Assembly: GCA_002415135.1 (NCBI GenBank)
Contig: DIBY01000001.1
Coordinates: 90,899-154,898 of the forward strand
Direction of reading: 5' to 3'
Source of the DNA: Flavobacteriales bacterium UBA5040
GTDB lineage: Bacteria > Bacteroidota > Bacteroidia > Flavobacteriales > Weeksellaceae
Length of the DNA: 64,000 bases
The notes under the pieces are model-generated. The model searched no databases. It was given only the letters and a program-made list of their open reading frames with translations, and was not told where the DNA came from. This document shows, in pieces, positions 8,082-16,980 of the stretch. The position numbers and the translations under genes were made by a program. Within the stretch, counting starts at the first letter, position 1; every line of letters begins with the position of its first letter.

Positions 8082-10361
8082 ATGGAAACACAGAAGTTTA
8101 GTTATGACAATAACATTGTCCGCGCCTTCCTTTATGCAACAATAGTATTCGGTATTGTTGGATTTTTATTAGGACTTACGGCAGCTTTAATGTTATTCTA
8201 CCCAGAACTTCCAGAATATTTTTTTGGAACGGACGATGCAACTATTGTTAGTTTGCAAAGTGGGAATCTACAAGGTCTGATCAATAGCCACGGTGCTCTT
8301 GGTTTTGGTCGTATTAGAATGCTGCATACCAGTGCGGTAATTTTTGCATTCGTTTGTAATGGTTTCTTCGCAGGAGCTTATTACTCATTGCAGAGACTAT
8401 TGAAAACAAGAATGTATAGCGATACACTTTCTTGGATTCACTTCTGGGGATGGCAATTGATGATTGTAGCGGTAGTTATTACTTTCTTAATGGGGATCAA
8501 CACCTCAAAAGAATATGCAGAACACGAATGGCCAATTGATATCCTGATTACGGTTATCTGGGTGATTTTCGGGATCAACATGTTCGGAACAATCATTAAA
8601 AGAAGAGTTCGTCACCTTTATGTTGCCATTTGGTTTTACCTTGGAACATGGGTTGCGATCGCAATGCTTCACATCTTCAATAACTTAGAAGTTCCTTTAT
8701 CATTTACAGGATGGAAATCTTACTCAGCTTATGCAGGAGTTAAAGATGCCCTGGTACAATGGTGGTATGGTCACAATGCGGTAGCATTCGTATTGACAAC
8801 GCCGGTTTTAGGATTGATGTATTACTTCTTACCTAAAGCAGCAGACCGACCTATTTTCTCCTACAAATTATCAATTATTCACTTCTGGTCATTGATCTTC
8901 GTTTACATCTGGGCTGGTCCTCACCACTTGCAGTACACTGCGATTCCAGGTTGGGCACAGGCATTAGCAACCGGATTCTCAATTATGTTGATTGCACCGT
9001 CTTGGGGAGGAATGCTGAATGGTTTACTAACGCTTCGTGGTGCTTGGGATAAGGTTAGAGAAAACCCGATTCTTAAATTCTTCGTGGTAGCGATTACCTG
9101 TTATGGTATGGCCACTTTTGAAGGACCAATCTTAGCAACGAAAACTTTAAATAAAATTGGACACTACACAGACTGGGTTATTGGTCACGTTCACGTAGGA
9201 GCATTGGGATGGAATGGATTTATGACTTTCGGTATGATCTATTACCTACTTCCAATCATGTGGAGAACCAAATTGTGGTCTGTGAAATTAGCCAACTGGC
9301 ACTTCTGGCTCGGAACTTTAGGAATTATTTTCTACGCCGTTCCTTTATACATCGCTGGATTTACCCAAGGTCTAATGTGGAAACAATTTAATCCAGACGG
9401 AACTTTACTATACAAAAACTGGTTAGATACCGTAACAGCAATTATTCCTTATTACGAAATGAGATTCGTAGGTGGATTGCTTTATATTTCAGGTGCTATC
9501 TTGATGTGTGTAAACGCTGTTGCAACAGTTAGAAGCGGATCTTTCCAAAAGAACGTTCCTGCAGAAGCTCCAGCCTTAGCAAAAATTTCAAATCAAAGAA
9601 AAGAAGGCGAAGGACTTCACCTTTGGATCGAACGTATGCCAACTCTTCTTACCGTTCTATCTTTTGTAGCGGTAGCAATTGGAGGATTCGTAGAAATTGT
9701 ACCTACGTTATTAATTAAAGAAAATGTACCAACGATCGCCGCGGTGAAACCATATTCACCACTGGAATTAGAAGGTAGAGATTTGTATATCCGAGAAGGA
9801 TGTAACTCTTGTCACACTCAAATGATCAGACCTTTCCGTGATGAAGTAGTACGATTCAACGGTAAAAATGGTCAGTACTCAAAAGCAGGAGAATTTGTTT
9901 ATGACAGACCTTTCCTTTGGGGATCAAAAAGAACTGGACCGGATTTGCATAGAGAAGGTGGTAAAAACCCAAGTTCTTGGCATTACAAACACATGTTGAA
10001 TCCAAGAGTAACTTCAGCAGGATCGATTATGCCACGTTACCCATGGTTAATCGCAAGAGATCTAGACAGAAGCCAAATGGTTGCTAAAATTGAGTTGATG
10101 AAGAATACATTTGATGTTCCTTACACTCAAGCGCAAGTTGACTCGGCAGATGTTTGGGCAGACAACCAGGCAGCAGCAATTGTGAAAGATATTTTCTCAG
10201 AAGCAGCTGACGTTAAAAAAGCTTATGCAGATAAAAAAGAAGCAGACGGTGCTAACTTTGTTCCACTAGAGAAAAAAGAGATCATCGCTTTAATTGCTTA
10301 TTTGCAAAGACTTGGAACGGATATCAAAACAACTGAAATTCAAACCGCAAGTACAAACTAA
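8082..10361 (+). CDS. ccoNO: Cbb3-type cytochrome c oxidase, fused subunits I and II
   Basis: Catalytic core of the high-affinity cbb3 oxidase, reducing O2 to water at the inner membrane. Residues of about 1-490 form CcoN, with about twelve membrane helices, low-spin haem ligand region (RMLHTSAVIF), the CuB ligands (WWYGHNAV and AGPHHLQYT) and the haem ligand loop IGHVHVGALGWNGF. Residues of about 550-760 form CcoO, anchored by one helix and carrying the haem c motif CNSCH followed by TQMIRPFRDEVVR, with a likely axial Met in SIMPRYPW. The N-O fusion in one 759-residue chain is usual in Bacteroidota. Followed by ccoQ and ccoP. Confidence 0.97.
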   Translation: METQKFSYDNNIVRAFLYATIVFGIVGFLLGLTAALMLFYPELPEYFFGTDDATIVSLQSGNLQGLINSHGALGFGRIRMLHTSAVIFAFVCNGFFAGAYYSLQRLLKTRMYSDTLSWIHFWGWQLMIVAVVITFLMGINTSKEYAEHEWPIDILITVIWVIFGINMFGTIIKRRVRHLYVAIWFYLGTWVAIAMLHIFNNLEVPLSFTGWKSYSAYAGVKDALVQWWYGHNAVAFVLTTPVLGLMYYFLPKAADRPIFSYKLSIIHFWSLIFVYIWAGPHHLQYTAIPGWAQALATGFSIMLIAPSWGGMLNGLLTLRGAWDKVRENPILKFFVVAITCYGMATFEGPILATKTLNKIGHYTDWVIGHVHVGALGWNGFMTFGMIYYLLPIMWRTKLWSVKLANWHFWLGTLGIIFYAVPLYIAGFTQGLMWKQFNPDGTLLYKNWLDTVTAIIPYYEMRFVGGLLYISGAILMCVNAVATVRSGSFQKNVPAEAPALAKISNQRKEGEGLHLWIERMPTLLTVLSFVAVAIGGFVEIVPTLLIKENVPTIAAVKPYSPLELEGRDLYIREGCNSCHTQMIRPFRDEVVRFNGKNGQYSKAGEFVYDRPFLWGSKRTGPDLHREGGKNPSSWHYKHMLNPRVTSAGSIMPRYPWLIARDLDRSQMVAKIELMKNTFDVPYTQAQVDSADVWADNQAAAIVKDIFSEAADVKKAYADKKEADGANFVPLEKKEIIALIAYLQRLGTDIKTTEIQTASTN

Positions 10362-10382
10362 TTCATTTAAAAAGGAGCGCAA

Positions 10383-10574
10383 ATGATACCTCAAAGTGTA
10401 AAAGACATCTTATCAAACGGCGAAAATGTTGGTTTCTACTCAACGTTATCCATGATATTATTTTTAATTTTCTTTTTAGGTATTGTGTTTTATGTTTTCT
10501 CAAGACCGAAAAAACATTACGACGAAGAAGCAAATGCCCCTTTAGATGATGATATTGAAGATCAAAATCTTTAA
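10383..10574 (+). CDS. ccoQ: CcoQ/FixQ-like cbb3 oxidase subunit
   Basis: A 63-residue single-span protein (helix about 20-40) with the CcoQ-type pattern FYVFSRPKKHYDEEA and an acidic C-terminus. CcoQ stabilises the oxidase complex. Its position between ccoNO (21 bases upstream) and ccoP (19 bases downstream) supports the call more than the short sequence alone. Confidence 0.9.
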   Translation: MIPQSVKDILSNGENVGFYSTLSMILFLIFFLGIVFYVFSRPKKHYDEEANAPLDDDIEDQNL

Positions 10575-10593
10575 TTTAAAAAATTAAACTATT

Positions 10594-11472
10594 ATGAAAC
10601 AAAGAAGTCCCGTATATGTAAGCATCGCTTCCATCCTGACGATTTTATTGGTCGTGTATTATATGTTTGTACAAGAAGCGACTTTCCTATCATCTCCTTA
10701 TTTTTGGGGTACGGTAGTAATAAGCATCATCCTTGCAATGATTCATCATGCAATTGGTGACTTGATTGAAAACGATCAATTTAAGAAGTTAACAGATGCT
10801 GAAAGAGCGCAATATTTAGAAGAGAAAAAAGTACCTTACTTTAAATCTTTGTATGCCAGTGCTTTTAAAAAGCAATCTACGACAGAAGAAAAAGATATTC
10901 TTATCGATCACGGTTTTGATGGAATTATGGAGCTGGATAATCAATTACCAAAATGGTGGTTGGGTCTATTCTGGTTCGGAATCGCTTACTGTGTCGTTTA
11001 TATGATTTCTTACTTCACCACAGATTTCGCCCATCAATATGTGGAGTATGATGCAGAGTATAAAGCGCAAACTGCAAGTATTGCAGAATATGTAAAAAAC
11101 ACGCCTCCTCCAACAATAGATGACGCATTATATTCTCCGGATAATATTGCAGCGGGTGAAGAAGTATTTAAAACAAACTGTGTATCTTGTCACAGTGCTG
11201 GCGGTGCTGGTGGAATTGGACCAAACTTAACGGATAATGCCTGGATTAATCAACCGGAAAAAACGTTGTTTAAAAATGTATTCAACATGGTTGAAAACGG
11301 AAGTCCAAACAATCCAGCGATGCAGGCGTTTGGTAAAAATGGAGTACTTACAGGATTTGATATCCAAGATGTTTCAGCTTATATTTACCACATCAATCAG
11401 GAACAGCCTCCGATTACGGTAGCTAATGGTGGTGCAGCTCCGCAAGGAACTCCAGCAACCTGGGAAAAATAA
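10594..11472 (+). CDS. ccoP: Cbb3 oxidase subunit III (CcoP), monohaem form
   Basis: Membrane-anchored cytochrome c that passes electrons to CcoNO. Two N-terminal helices (about 8-25 and 34-52) precede the CcoP_N region (DGIMELDNQLPKWWLGLFW) and its helix. The C-terminal cytochrome domain has one haem motif, CVSCH, followed by GIGPNLTD, and a likely axial Met in NPAMQAFG. Classical proteobacterial CcoP has two haem motifs in a protein of similar length; here only one is present, and the extra length is the N-terminal double-helix extension. A long stem-loop follows the stop. 292 residues. Confidence 0.94.
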   Translation: MKQRSPVYVSIASILTILLVVYYMFVQEATFLSSPYFWGTVVISIILAMIHHAIGDLIENDQFKKLTDAERAQYLEEKKVPYFKSLYASAFKKQSTTEEKDILIDHGFDGIMELDNQLPKWWLGLFWFGIAYCVVYMISYFTTDFAHQYVEYDAEYKAQTASIAEYVKNTPPPTIDDALYSPDNIAAGEEVFKTNCVSCHSAGGAGGIGPNLTDNAWINQPEKTLFKNVFNMVENGSPNNPAMQAFGKNGVLTGFDIQDVSAYIYHINQEQPPITVANGGAAPQGTPATWEK

Positions 11473-11497
11473 GAACTAAAAAAACAACTTTACTATG

Positions 11498-11550
11498 AAA
11501 CATAATTCGTTATCTTTAATCAAATAAAGGTAACGGATTATGTTTTTTTT
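11498..11550 (+). terminator. Long stem-loop and T run between ccoP and ccoG
   Basis: Arms 11498-11518 and 11525-11545 pair along all 21 positions, counting a few G-T wobbles, with a six-base loop and an eight-T run ending at 11550. Its form is that of an intrinsic terminator, but it lies 15 bases before ccoG inside a cco gene series, so it may partly terminate or protect the upstream oxidase mRNA. Confidence 0.75.
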
Positions 11551-11564
11551 AATTTAGATAGGAA

Positions 11565-13013
11565 ATGGCAGAAGATAATAATTTCAGAGGTGGACAAGGA
11601 CAGGTAATCGAAGCAGAAACTTTCAGAGACTCTGTTGGGACGATGGAACAGTCTGGTAAAAGGAGGTGGGTTTTCCCAAAAAAACCTGCTGGTAAGTTTA
11701 CCAACTACAGAACTTTAGTAGCTGTTATTCTACTCGCTCTATTTTTCGGAATTCCCTTTATTAAAATTAATGGAAACCCGTTTTTACTAATTAATATCCT
11801 TGACCGTCAATTTTTCATTTTAGGTCAACCATTTTTTCCGCAAGATTTCTTTATTCTTGCATTAGGTGCAATTACTTCCATCATCTTCATTATTCTCTTT
11901 ACTGTTGTTTTTGGTCGGATTTTTTGTGGCTGGATTTGTCCTCAAACTATTTTTCTGGAAATGATTTTTAGAAAAGTAGATTACCTTATTGAAGGCGACC
12001 GTAATAAACAAATGAAACTGGATCGCCAGGAATGGAATGCAGAAAAAATCTGGAAACGATCATTGAAATACTTTTTGTTTCTAATTATTTCTTTAGTCAT
12101 TACGCACTGGATGTACATGTACATTGTGGGTTACAAAGAAGTATTCAACATTATGCAGCAAGGACCATTTGAGAATTTCTCGAGTTTCATGGTCATGATT
12201 ATATTTACAGCAGCTTTCTATTTTACCTTTGCCTGGTTCAGAGAACAGGTTTGTACTTTGGTTTGTCCTTATGGTAGATTACAGGGAGTATTAATTGATA
12301 AGCAAACAATTAATGTTTATTACGATTTCAAAAGAGGTGAAAACCGTTCGAAATGGAGAAAAGGGGAAGACCGAGCAGTAGAAGGAAAAGGAGATTGTAT
12401 CGATTGTAACCAATGTGTAGTAGTTTGCCCAACCGGAATCGACATTAGAGATGGTCAACAGTTAGAATGTGTCAACTGTACGGCGTGTATTGATGCTTGT
12501 GATGAAGTAATGGTGAAAGTTGGTCTTCCGAAAGGATTGATCCGCTACGCAACTGAAGACGAAATAGAAAAAGAAATACCATTCAGATTCACTAACAGAA
12601 TGAAAGCCTACACTGGTGTTTTAATCTTAATGATAGGATTTCTTGGATTTTTATTAGGAAATAGAGGAGCTATGGAAGCGAAGTTCATCAAACCGGCAGG
12701 TTCTACTTTCTTCGTAAGAGACGGAAATATTACGAATATTTACAACTATACTTTCTTAAATAAATCAACTAAAGACCAAATGGTTACCATCAAAGTGATC
12801 GAGCCGGAACACGGTAAAATTAAGCTAAGTGGTGAGGAAAGTATTCTTCTGAAAAAAGATCAGATTACTAAAGGAACGGTTAACTTAAGCTTTCCTGAAA
12901 AAGAAATTAAACTTTCAAAACAAAAAGTAAAAATTGGCGTTTACGATACCAAAGGAGAATTATTAGATTCTTTTGAAACCAGTTTTGAAGGACCTTTTAA
13001 AATTCAATTTTAA
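11565..13013 (+). CDS. ccoG: Cytochrome c oxidase accessory protein CcoG (FixG/RdxA)
   Basis: Membrane Fe-S protein of 482 residues required for cbb3 maturation, thought to act in copper reduction and handling. There are about five membrane helices in the first 350 residues. Cysteine motifs are CGWICP, CTLVCPYGRLQG, a first ferredoxin-type cluster CIDCNQCVVVCP and a second CVNCTACIDAC. The C-terminal 130 residues form an Ig-like domain (PF11614 type). ATG 11565 follows the ccoP terminator by 14 bases; no separate -7 box was seen, so expression probably depends on read-through. Confidence 0.96.
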   Translation: MAEDNNFRGGQGQVIEAETFRDSVGTMEQSGKRRWVFPKKPAGKFTNYRTLVAVILLALFFGIPFIKINGNPFLLINILDRQFFILGQPFFPQDFFILALGAITSIIFIILFTVVFGRIFCGWICPQTIFLEMIFRKVDYLIEGDRNKQMKLDRQEWNAEKIWKRSLKYFLFLIISLVITHWMYMYIVGYKEVFNIMQQGPFENFSSFMVMIIFTAAFYFTFAWFREQVCTLVCPYGRLQGVLIDKQTINVYYDFKRGENRSKWRKGEDRAVEGKGDCIDCNQCVVVCPTGIDIRDGQQLECVNCTACIDACDEVMVKVGLPKGLIRYATEDEIEKEIPFRFTNRMKAYTGVLILMIGFLGFLLGNRGAMEAKFIKPAGSTFFVRDGNITNIYNYTFLNKSTKDQMVTIKVIEPEHGKIKLSGEESILLKKDQITKGTVNLSFPEKEIKLSKQKVKIGVYDTKGELLDSFETSFEGPFKIQF

Positions 13014-13021
13014 TTAAAATT

Positions 13022-13477
13022 ATGTTCAAAAATTTTTCATGGGCACATGGCGTTGCTCTCGCTTTAGGTCTTTTTATTGCATTCATATTATTTATGGTCT
13101 TCGGATTTACGTATGGCCAGCAAACTTCTGAATTAGTATCTAATGACTATTACGGCGACGAATTGGTTTATCAAGAAGTGATCGACGCTAAAAATAATGC
13201 TGCGAAACTTCCCGAAATTCCAAAATATGAGGAACTGGCAACAGGAATGAAAATAAGTTTCCCGCCCGAGGTCGCACCCGAAAACAAAAATGTCAAATTT
13301 GAACTTTTCCGTACGGACGATGCTAATCTTGATGTGAAGAAGGAAATTAATCTAGACGCTAAAAATGAAATTCTTGTTCCGAAAGCAGTAATATCAAAAG
13401 GCCCTTACACCCTAAAAATAAAATGGTCTCACGCTGAAATACCGTATCAAGTAGATTACGACGTTTTATGGAAATAG
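13022..13477 (+). CDS. ccoH: FixH/CcoH family protein
   Basis: A 151-residue membrane-anchored protein: one N-terminal helix (about 8-30) preceded by FSWAHGVAL and followed by a periplasmic domain with the FixH-type pattern SNDYYGDELVYQEVID. FixH/CcoH stabilises cbb3 oxidase during assembly. It begins eight bases after the ccoG stop and overlaps the next gene by ten bases, so ccoG-ccoH-TauE-like form a tight unit. Confidence 0.92.
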   Translation: MFKNFSWAHGVALALGLFIAFILFMVFGFTYGQQTSELVSNDYYGDELVYQEVIDAKNNAAKLPEIPKYEELATGMKISFPPEVAPENKNVKFELFRTDDANLDVKKEINLDAKNEILVPKAVISKGPYTLKIKWSHAEIPYQVDYDVLWK

Positions 13478-14211
13478 CCCTTATTATCTCAGCCTTAGGA
13501 TTAGGATTTGCCTCTGGCTTCCACTGCATAGGAATGTGCGGACCTATTGCTTTATCATTAGGACTTACCAAAAAACAGGCGACCAATTATTACCTCCAAA
13601 ATCTGACCTACCAATTTGGAAGAATTGTGACCTATTCTATTTTAGGAGCGATTTTAGGCATTGTGGGTCAAGGTTTTCAGATGGCAGGTTTTCAACAATA
13701 TCTGACAATCGGAGTTGGTATTCTCTTGATCGTAATGGCTATATTTTCATTTGGTGGGAAAGATTTCGCTTCGAAAATTCCGTTTCTTACTTCATCATTA
13801 TTAAAGGTTAAATTAAAGTTATCAAAGTTGCTTCAAAAGGCAGATTACAGATCTAGATTTGCGACGGGACTGTTGAATGGACTGCTACCTTGCGGAATGG
13901 TTTATATGGCTTTAACTGCAAGCTTAGCTTCAGGTGGAATCTGGCAAAGCGCTTTATTCATGGGACTGTTCGGTTTAGGAACACTTCCATTTATGTTCAT
14001 GGTCGTGTTGTTAGGAAATTTAATGACTACAGCTTTCCGTATTAAAATCCTCAAATTTGTCCCAGTAATGATGATTATTTTAGGTGGACTTTTTATTCTT
14101 CGCGGCATGGAAATAGGAATCCCTTATCTTTCTCCCAAGAGTGCAGCCATGAAGGTGATTCACAACAACTCGTCCGACCATCTTGAAGGCAACCACGAAA
14201 GCTGTCATTAA
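13468..14211 (+). CDS. TauE/SafE- or DsbD_2-type membrane protein of the cco locus
   Basis: A 247-residue polytopic protein with about six helices. The first helix contains GFHCIGMCGP, a Cys/Met motif typical of the DsbD_2-like proteins found at the end of cco clusters, and a second Cys sits in LLPCGMVYMAL. Databases usually name these sulfite exporters, but placement directly after ccoH (ten-base overlap) and the Cys-Met-Cys helix motif fit better with metal or electron transfer for oxidase assembly; that is inference. The C-terminus is His-rich (HNNSSDHLEGNHESCH), which could bind copper. Another protein of the PF01925 TauE type is encoded at 56978 and is a different family. Confidence 0.82.
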   Translation: MEIALIISALGLGFASGFHCIGMCGPIALSLGLTKKQATNYYLQNLTYQFGRIVTYSILGAILGIVGQGFQMAGFQQYLTIGVGILLIVMAIFSFGGKDFASKIPFLTSSLLKVKLKLSKLLQKADYRSRFATGLLNGLLPCGMVYMALTASLASGGIWQSALFMGLFGLGTLPFMFMVVLLGNLMTTAFRIKILKFVPVMMIILGGLFILRGMEIGIPYLSPKSAAMKVIHNNSSDHLEGNHESCH

Positions 14212-14292
14212 TACTTTTCTCCCCTAAATTTTAGTAAGAATTCTTTGGTATCTATTTTGAATATCAATCACTTCTACCAATAAAATTTAAAA

Positions 14293-15084
14293 ATGATTAA
14301 GAAATTAGGACTTTGGGTTTCAGGCATTGGACTCATCTTAGTACAATCTTGCTCCGTAAATACAGAAACTACTTATTATAAAGATTCAGCCTCCAGCATG
14401 GAATCCAACATATTAATGGATAAAAGTATGCTTGGAATGATGAACATGATGGGCGATGAAAAGGACGTTCTTCAAAATTCAAAAGAATTTGGGAAACTCA
14501 CGACTGACTGGCAAAGTTTATACGATATTCAAAAAGACGGATTGATTACCGTCAATAAAGATTCAGTGAAAGTTCTTCACAAAATGTTTATGAAAATCAA
14601 TAAAGATAAAGGCGAAATCTACGGCCTGTCTTTAAAATATGATAAATTGTTACCGACAGAGATCGGCGCTTTACTGAATCAAAGTAAAGAACTTAAAAAC
14701 ATTCCTCTACAAAATGTCGGCAAATGGGATGGTAAGACTTTAACCATCAATACGGATCAATTAAATTCTGCTTCTTTCCTTTCTAAAGTTGAAGGAACTG
14801 CAGATCAAAAGGCAATCAAAAATCCAACGACTAAAAGTGATTCTATTGAAGTTTACGGAAAAAAAATGGCCGAAGGACTTATGGGAATGATGAAAATGTT
14901 TCCTATTACTTTCTCTAATACCATTAAATTTCAAAAGCCCATAAAATCAATCGCTGGCAAACACGATAACGTCAAACAGATTGATAAAAGAACCATTCAG
15001 ATCAATCTCAGAAGCAATGATGTACTTGATGAAAAGAATGTCTTAAAGGATAAAGACAAACAAATAATTATCACCACAGAATAA
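14293..15084 (+). CDS. Met-rich lipoprotein of unknown function
   Basis: A 263-residue lipoprotein: signal peptide with lipobox LVQSC (acylated Cys20). Two Met clusters stand out: MLGMMNMMGD at about 52-61 and GLMGMMKMFP at about 196-205. Met clusters can bind Cu(I), and the gene lies 81 bases downstream of the cco genes on the same strand, so a copper-related role is possible but unproven. No enzymatic motif is visible. A strong bidirectional terminator follows directly after the stop. Confidence 0.75.
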   Translation: MIKKLGLWVSGIGLILVQSCSVNTETTYYKDSASSMESNILMDKSMLGMMNMMGDEKDVLQNSKEFGKLTTDWQSLYDIQKDGLITVNKDSVKVLHKMFMKINKDKGEIYGLSLKYDKLLPTEIGALLNQSKELKNIPLQNVGKWDGKTLTINTDQLNSASFLSKVEGTADQKAIKNPTTKSDSIEVYGKKMAEGLMGMMKMFPITFSNTIKFQKPIKSIAGKHDNVKQIDKRTIQINLRSNDVLDEKNVLKDKDKQIIITTE

Positions 15085-15087
15085 TAA

Positions 15088-15120
15088 AAAACCACCGAAA
15101 TTTCGGTGGTTTTGCTTTTT
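15088..15120. terminator. Bidirectional terminator between Met-rich lipoprotein and serS
   Basis: A 26-base perfect palindrome (15088-15113) with a CCACCGAAA core arm, flanked by A and T runs. It serves the plus-strand lipoprotein and the convergent minus-strand serS. Confidence 0.9.
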
Positions 15121-15137
15121 ACAAGGATTTCTAAATG

Positions 15138-16406
15138 CTAACTGATTAAATCGAATTTAGCATATTCTGCAACCTTCGCCGGAAGTTTAATTCCATCTGC
15201 ATTTTGATTATTTTCTAACAACGCTGCCATAATTCGTGGCAACGCCATCGCAGAACCATTCAACGTATGAACGAGTTGTGTTTTGCCATCTGCTTTGTAT
15301 CTGCATTTCAAACGATTCGCCTGAAAAGTCTCAAAGTTCGATACCGAAGAAACCTCTAACCATTTTTCCTGAGCAGCACTCCAAACTTCGAAATCGTAAG
15401 TCATTGCAGCTGCAAAACCAGTATCACCTCCACACAATCTTAAAATTCTGAAAGGCAATTCTAAATCAACCAAAATTGATTTCACATGCTCGACCATCCC
15501 TTCCAAAGCGGCATAAGAATTCTCCGGTTTCTCAATACGCACAATTTCTACTTTTTCAAACTGATGCAATCTGTTCAAACCTCGAACGTGAGCACCATAA
15601 CTACCCGCTTCTCTTCTATAACATTGGGAGAAGGCAGTATTTCTAACTGGTAAATCTTTTTCATCGATAATTACATCACGGTATAAATTCGTCACCGGCA
15701 CTTCTGCTGTCGGAATAAGGTATAAATTATCTTCATTGATGTAATACATTTGACCTTCTTTGTCTGGCAATTGCCCAGTTCCGTAACCAGAAGCCTCATT
15801 CACCACGTGTGGCGGATTAACTTCCATGTAACCGGAGTCAACATTTTTATCTAAAAAATATTGAACCAACGCACGTTGAAGCCTAGCACCTTTACCTAAA
15901 TAAACAGGAAATCCTGCACCAGCGATTTTAACACCCAACTCAAAATCGATAATATTATATTTTTTGGCTAACTCCCAATGGGGAATCGCACCTTCTCCTA
16001 AACCTTCTACATCATGAGATTGATAGATAATTTCGTTATCGTCCGCACCATTTCCGGCAACTACTTTTTCGTAAGGAATATTCGGAATTAAATACAAAAT
16101 CTCTAAAAGTCTGCCTTCTGCAGCTTTCAATTTTTGTTGAAGATCCTGCGAATTTTCTTTGAATTCAGCCGTTTTAGATTTTGCTTTTTCAGCTTCTTCT
16201 TTTTTACCTTCTTTCATTAAAAGACCTATTTCTTTGGAGATCTTATTCATACCCGCCAAATTCTCATCGAGGTCAAACTGCAATTTTTTGCGACCATCGT
16301 CTACAGAAATCGCCTCCTCGATCAAATCGGTCTGTTTGAAATTTCTCTTATTTAAACCTTCTAAAACGCGATCTTTATTCTCACGCAAAAACTGAACTTG
16401 TAACAT
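15138..16406 (-). CDS. serS: Seryl-tRNA synthetase
   Basis: Charges tRNA-Ser (and tRNA-Sec where present) with serine; cytosolic, essential. 422 residues, full length. The N-terminal coiled-coil arm for tRNA binding spans about 30-100. The class II core shows TAEVPVTN, motif 2 (CYRREAGSYG followed by GLNRLHQFEKVE) and motif 3 (NGSAMALPRIMAALLEN). The ATG 16406 gives the usual N-terminus MLQVQFLRENKD. A minus-strand -7 box at 16461-16468 gives a leader of about 45 bases. Convergent with the Met-rich lipoprotein gene. Confidence 0.98.
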   Translation of the reverse strand: MLQVQFLRENKDRVLEGLNKRNFKQTDLIEEAISVDDGRKKLQFDLDENLAGMNKISKEIGLLMKEGKKEEAEKAKSKTAEFKENSQDLQQKLKAAEGRLLEILYLIPNIPYEKVVAGNGADDNEIIYQSHDVEGLGEGAIPHWELAKKYNIIDFELGVKIAGAGFPVYLGKGARLQRALVQYFLDKNVDSGYMEVNPPHVVNEASGYGTGQLPDKEGQMYYINEDNLYLIPTAEVPVTNLYRDVIIDEKDLPVRNTAFSQCYRREAGSYGAHVRGLNRLHQFEKVEIVRIEKPENSYAALEGMVEHVKSILVDLELPFRILRLCGGDTGFAAAMTYDFEVWSAAQEKWLEVSSVSNFETFQANRLKCRYKADGKTQLVHTLNGSAMALPRIMAALLENNQNADGIKLPAKVAEYAKFDLIS

Positions 16407-16460
16407 ATCTAATTGATGTATATTTCTGTAAATCTCTTCCTAAAACAGAAGAACGAAGTG

Positions 16461-16468
16461 CAAATTTA
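16461..16468 (-). promoter_or_regulatory. -7 promoter box for serS
   Basis: Minus-strand TAAATTTG, an exact TAnnTTTG match about 55 bases upstream of the serS start. It lies just beyond the 3-prime end of the upstream lipoprotein gene. Confidence 0.45.
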
Positions 16469-16472
16469 GTGA

Positions 16473-16967
16473 TTATTTGACGATTTTCACTGTGTTTGGT
16501 TGGCCTTCAACTTTAGTAAACTGAAGCACGCCATTATACCATAATTTCGAAACCTGAAAAAGTTCTGGTGTAGACAAATACTGAATGGTAATGGTATCAT
16601 TGGTGACTCTATTCGAATCATTAACTTTCTTAGTTAAAAATAGGGCCACTTTCGATTCGTAGGTTTTAGAAGTTCCGCTGGAATCAATTCCTATTCTTTT
16701 TGCACCTGCAAGATATTCGATATAACTAATCGTATCTGCATCTTTTTTAATGGTAAATGATACGGGAGCATTATCTGTCAAACCGTACACATCATTCATT
16801 CTGGAATTGGTGTAAGATCCAGGCACTTTAGAATTCAGCATATCCTGACCTAAAGAATCAATATAAAGATTAATCACTTGATCAATCCTCTGCACCGAAT
16901 CGTCGTCGCTTCTACAAGAGAGAAAAGCAGAAAGTATGATTATTGTTAAAAAAAATACATTTTTCAT
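16473..16967 (-). CDS. Hypothetical lipoprotein
   Basis: A 164-residue lipoprotein with signal peptide and lipobox AFLSC (Cys18) followed by Arg-Ser-Asp-Asp-Asp. The rest is a soluble, beta-rich domain without recognised motif. A -7 box ends only five bases before the ATG (16973-16980 on the minus strand), so the transcript may be leaderless. The gene is monocistronic or reads into serS 66 bases on. Confidence 0.72.
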   Translation of the reverse strand: MKNVFFLTIIILSAFLSCRSDDDSVQRIDQVINLYIDSLGQDMLNSKVPGSYTNSRMNDVYGLTDNAPVSFTIKKDADTISYIEYLAGAKRIGIDSSGTSKTYESKVALFLTKKVNDSNRVTNDTITIQYLSTPELFQVSKLWYNGVLQFTKVEGQPNTVKIVK

Positions 16968-16972
16968 TGATG

Positions 16973-16980
16973 CAAAGATA
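16973..16980 (-). promoter_or_regulatory. -7 promoter box five bases from a start codon
   Basis: Minus-strand TATCTTTG followed by CATCA and then ATG. With transcription normally starting a few bases after the box, the message would begin at or next to the start codon. Confidence 0.5.

Noticed and set aside
15088..15113. 26-base perfect palindrome considered as an operator
   Set aside because: It lies between convergent genes with A and T runs on both sides, which is the layout of a bidirectional terminator.
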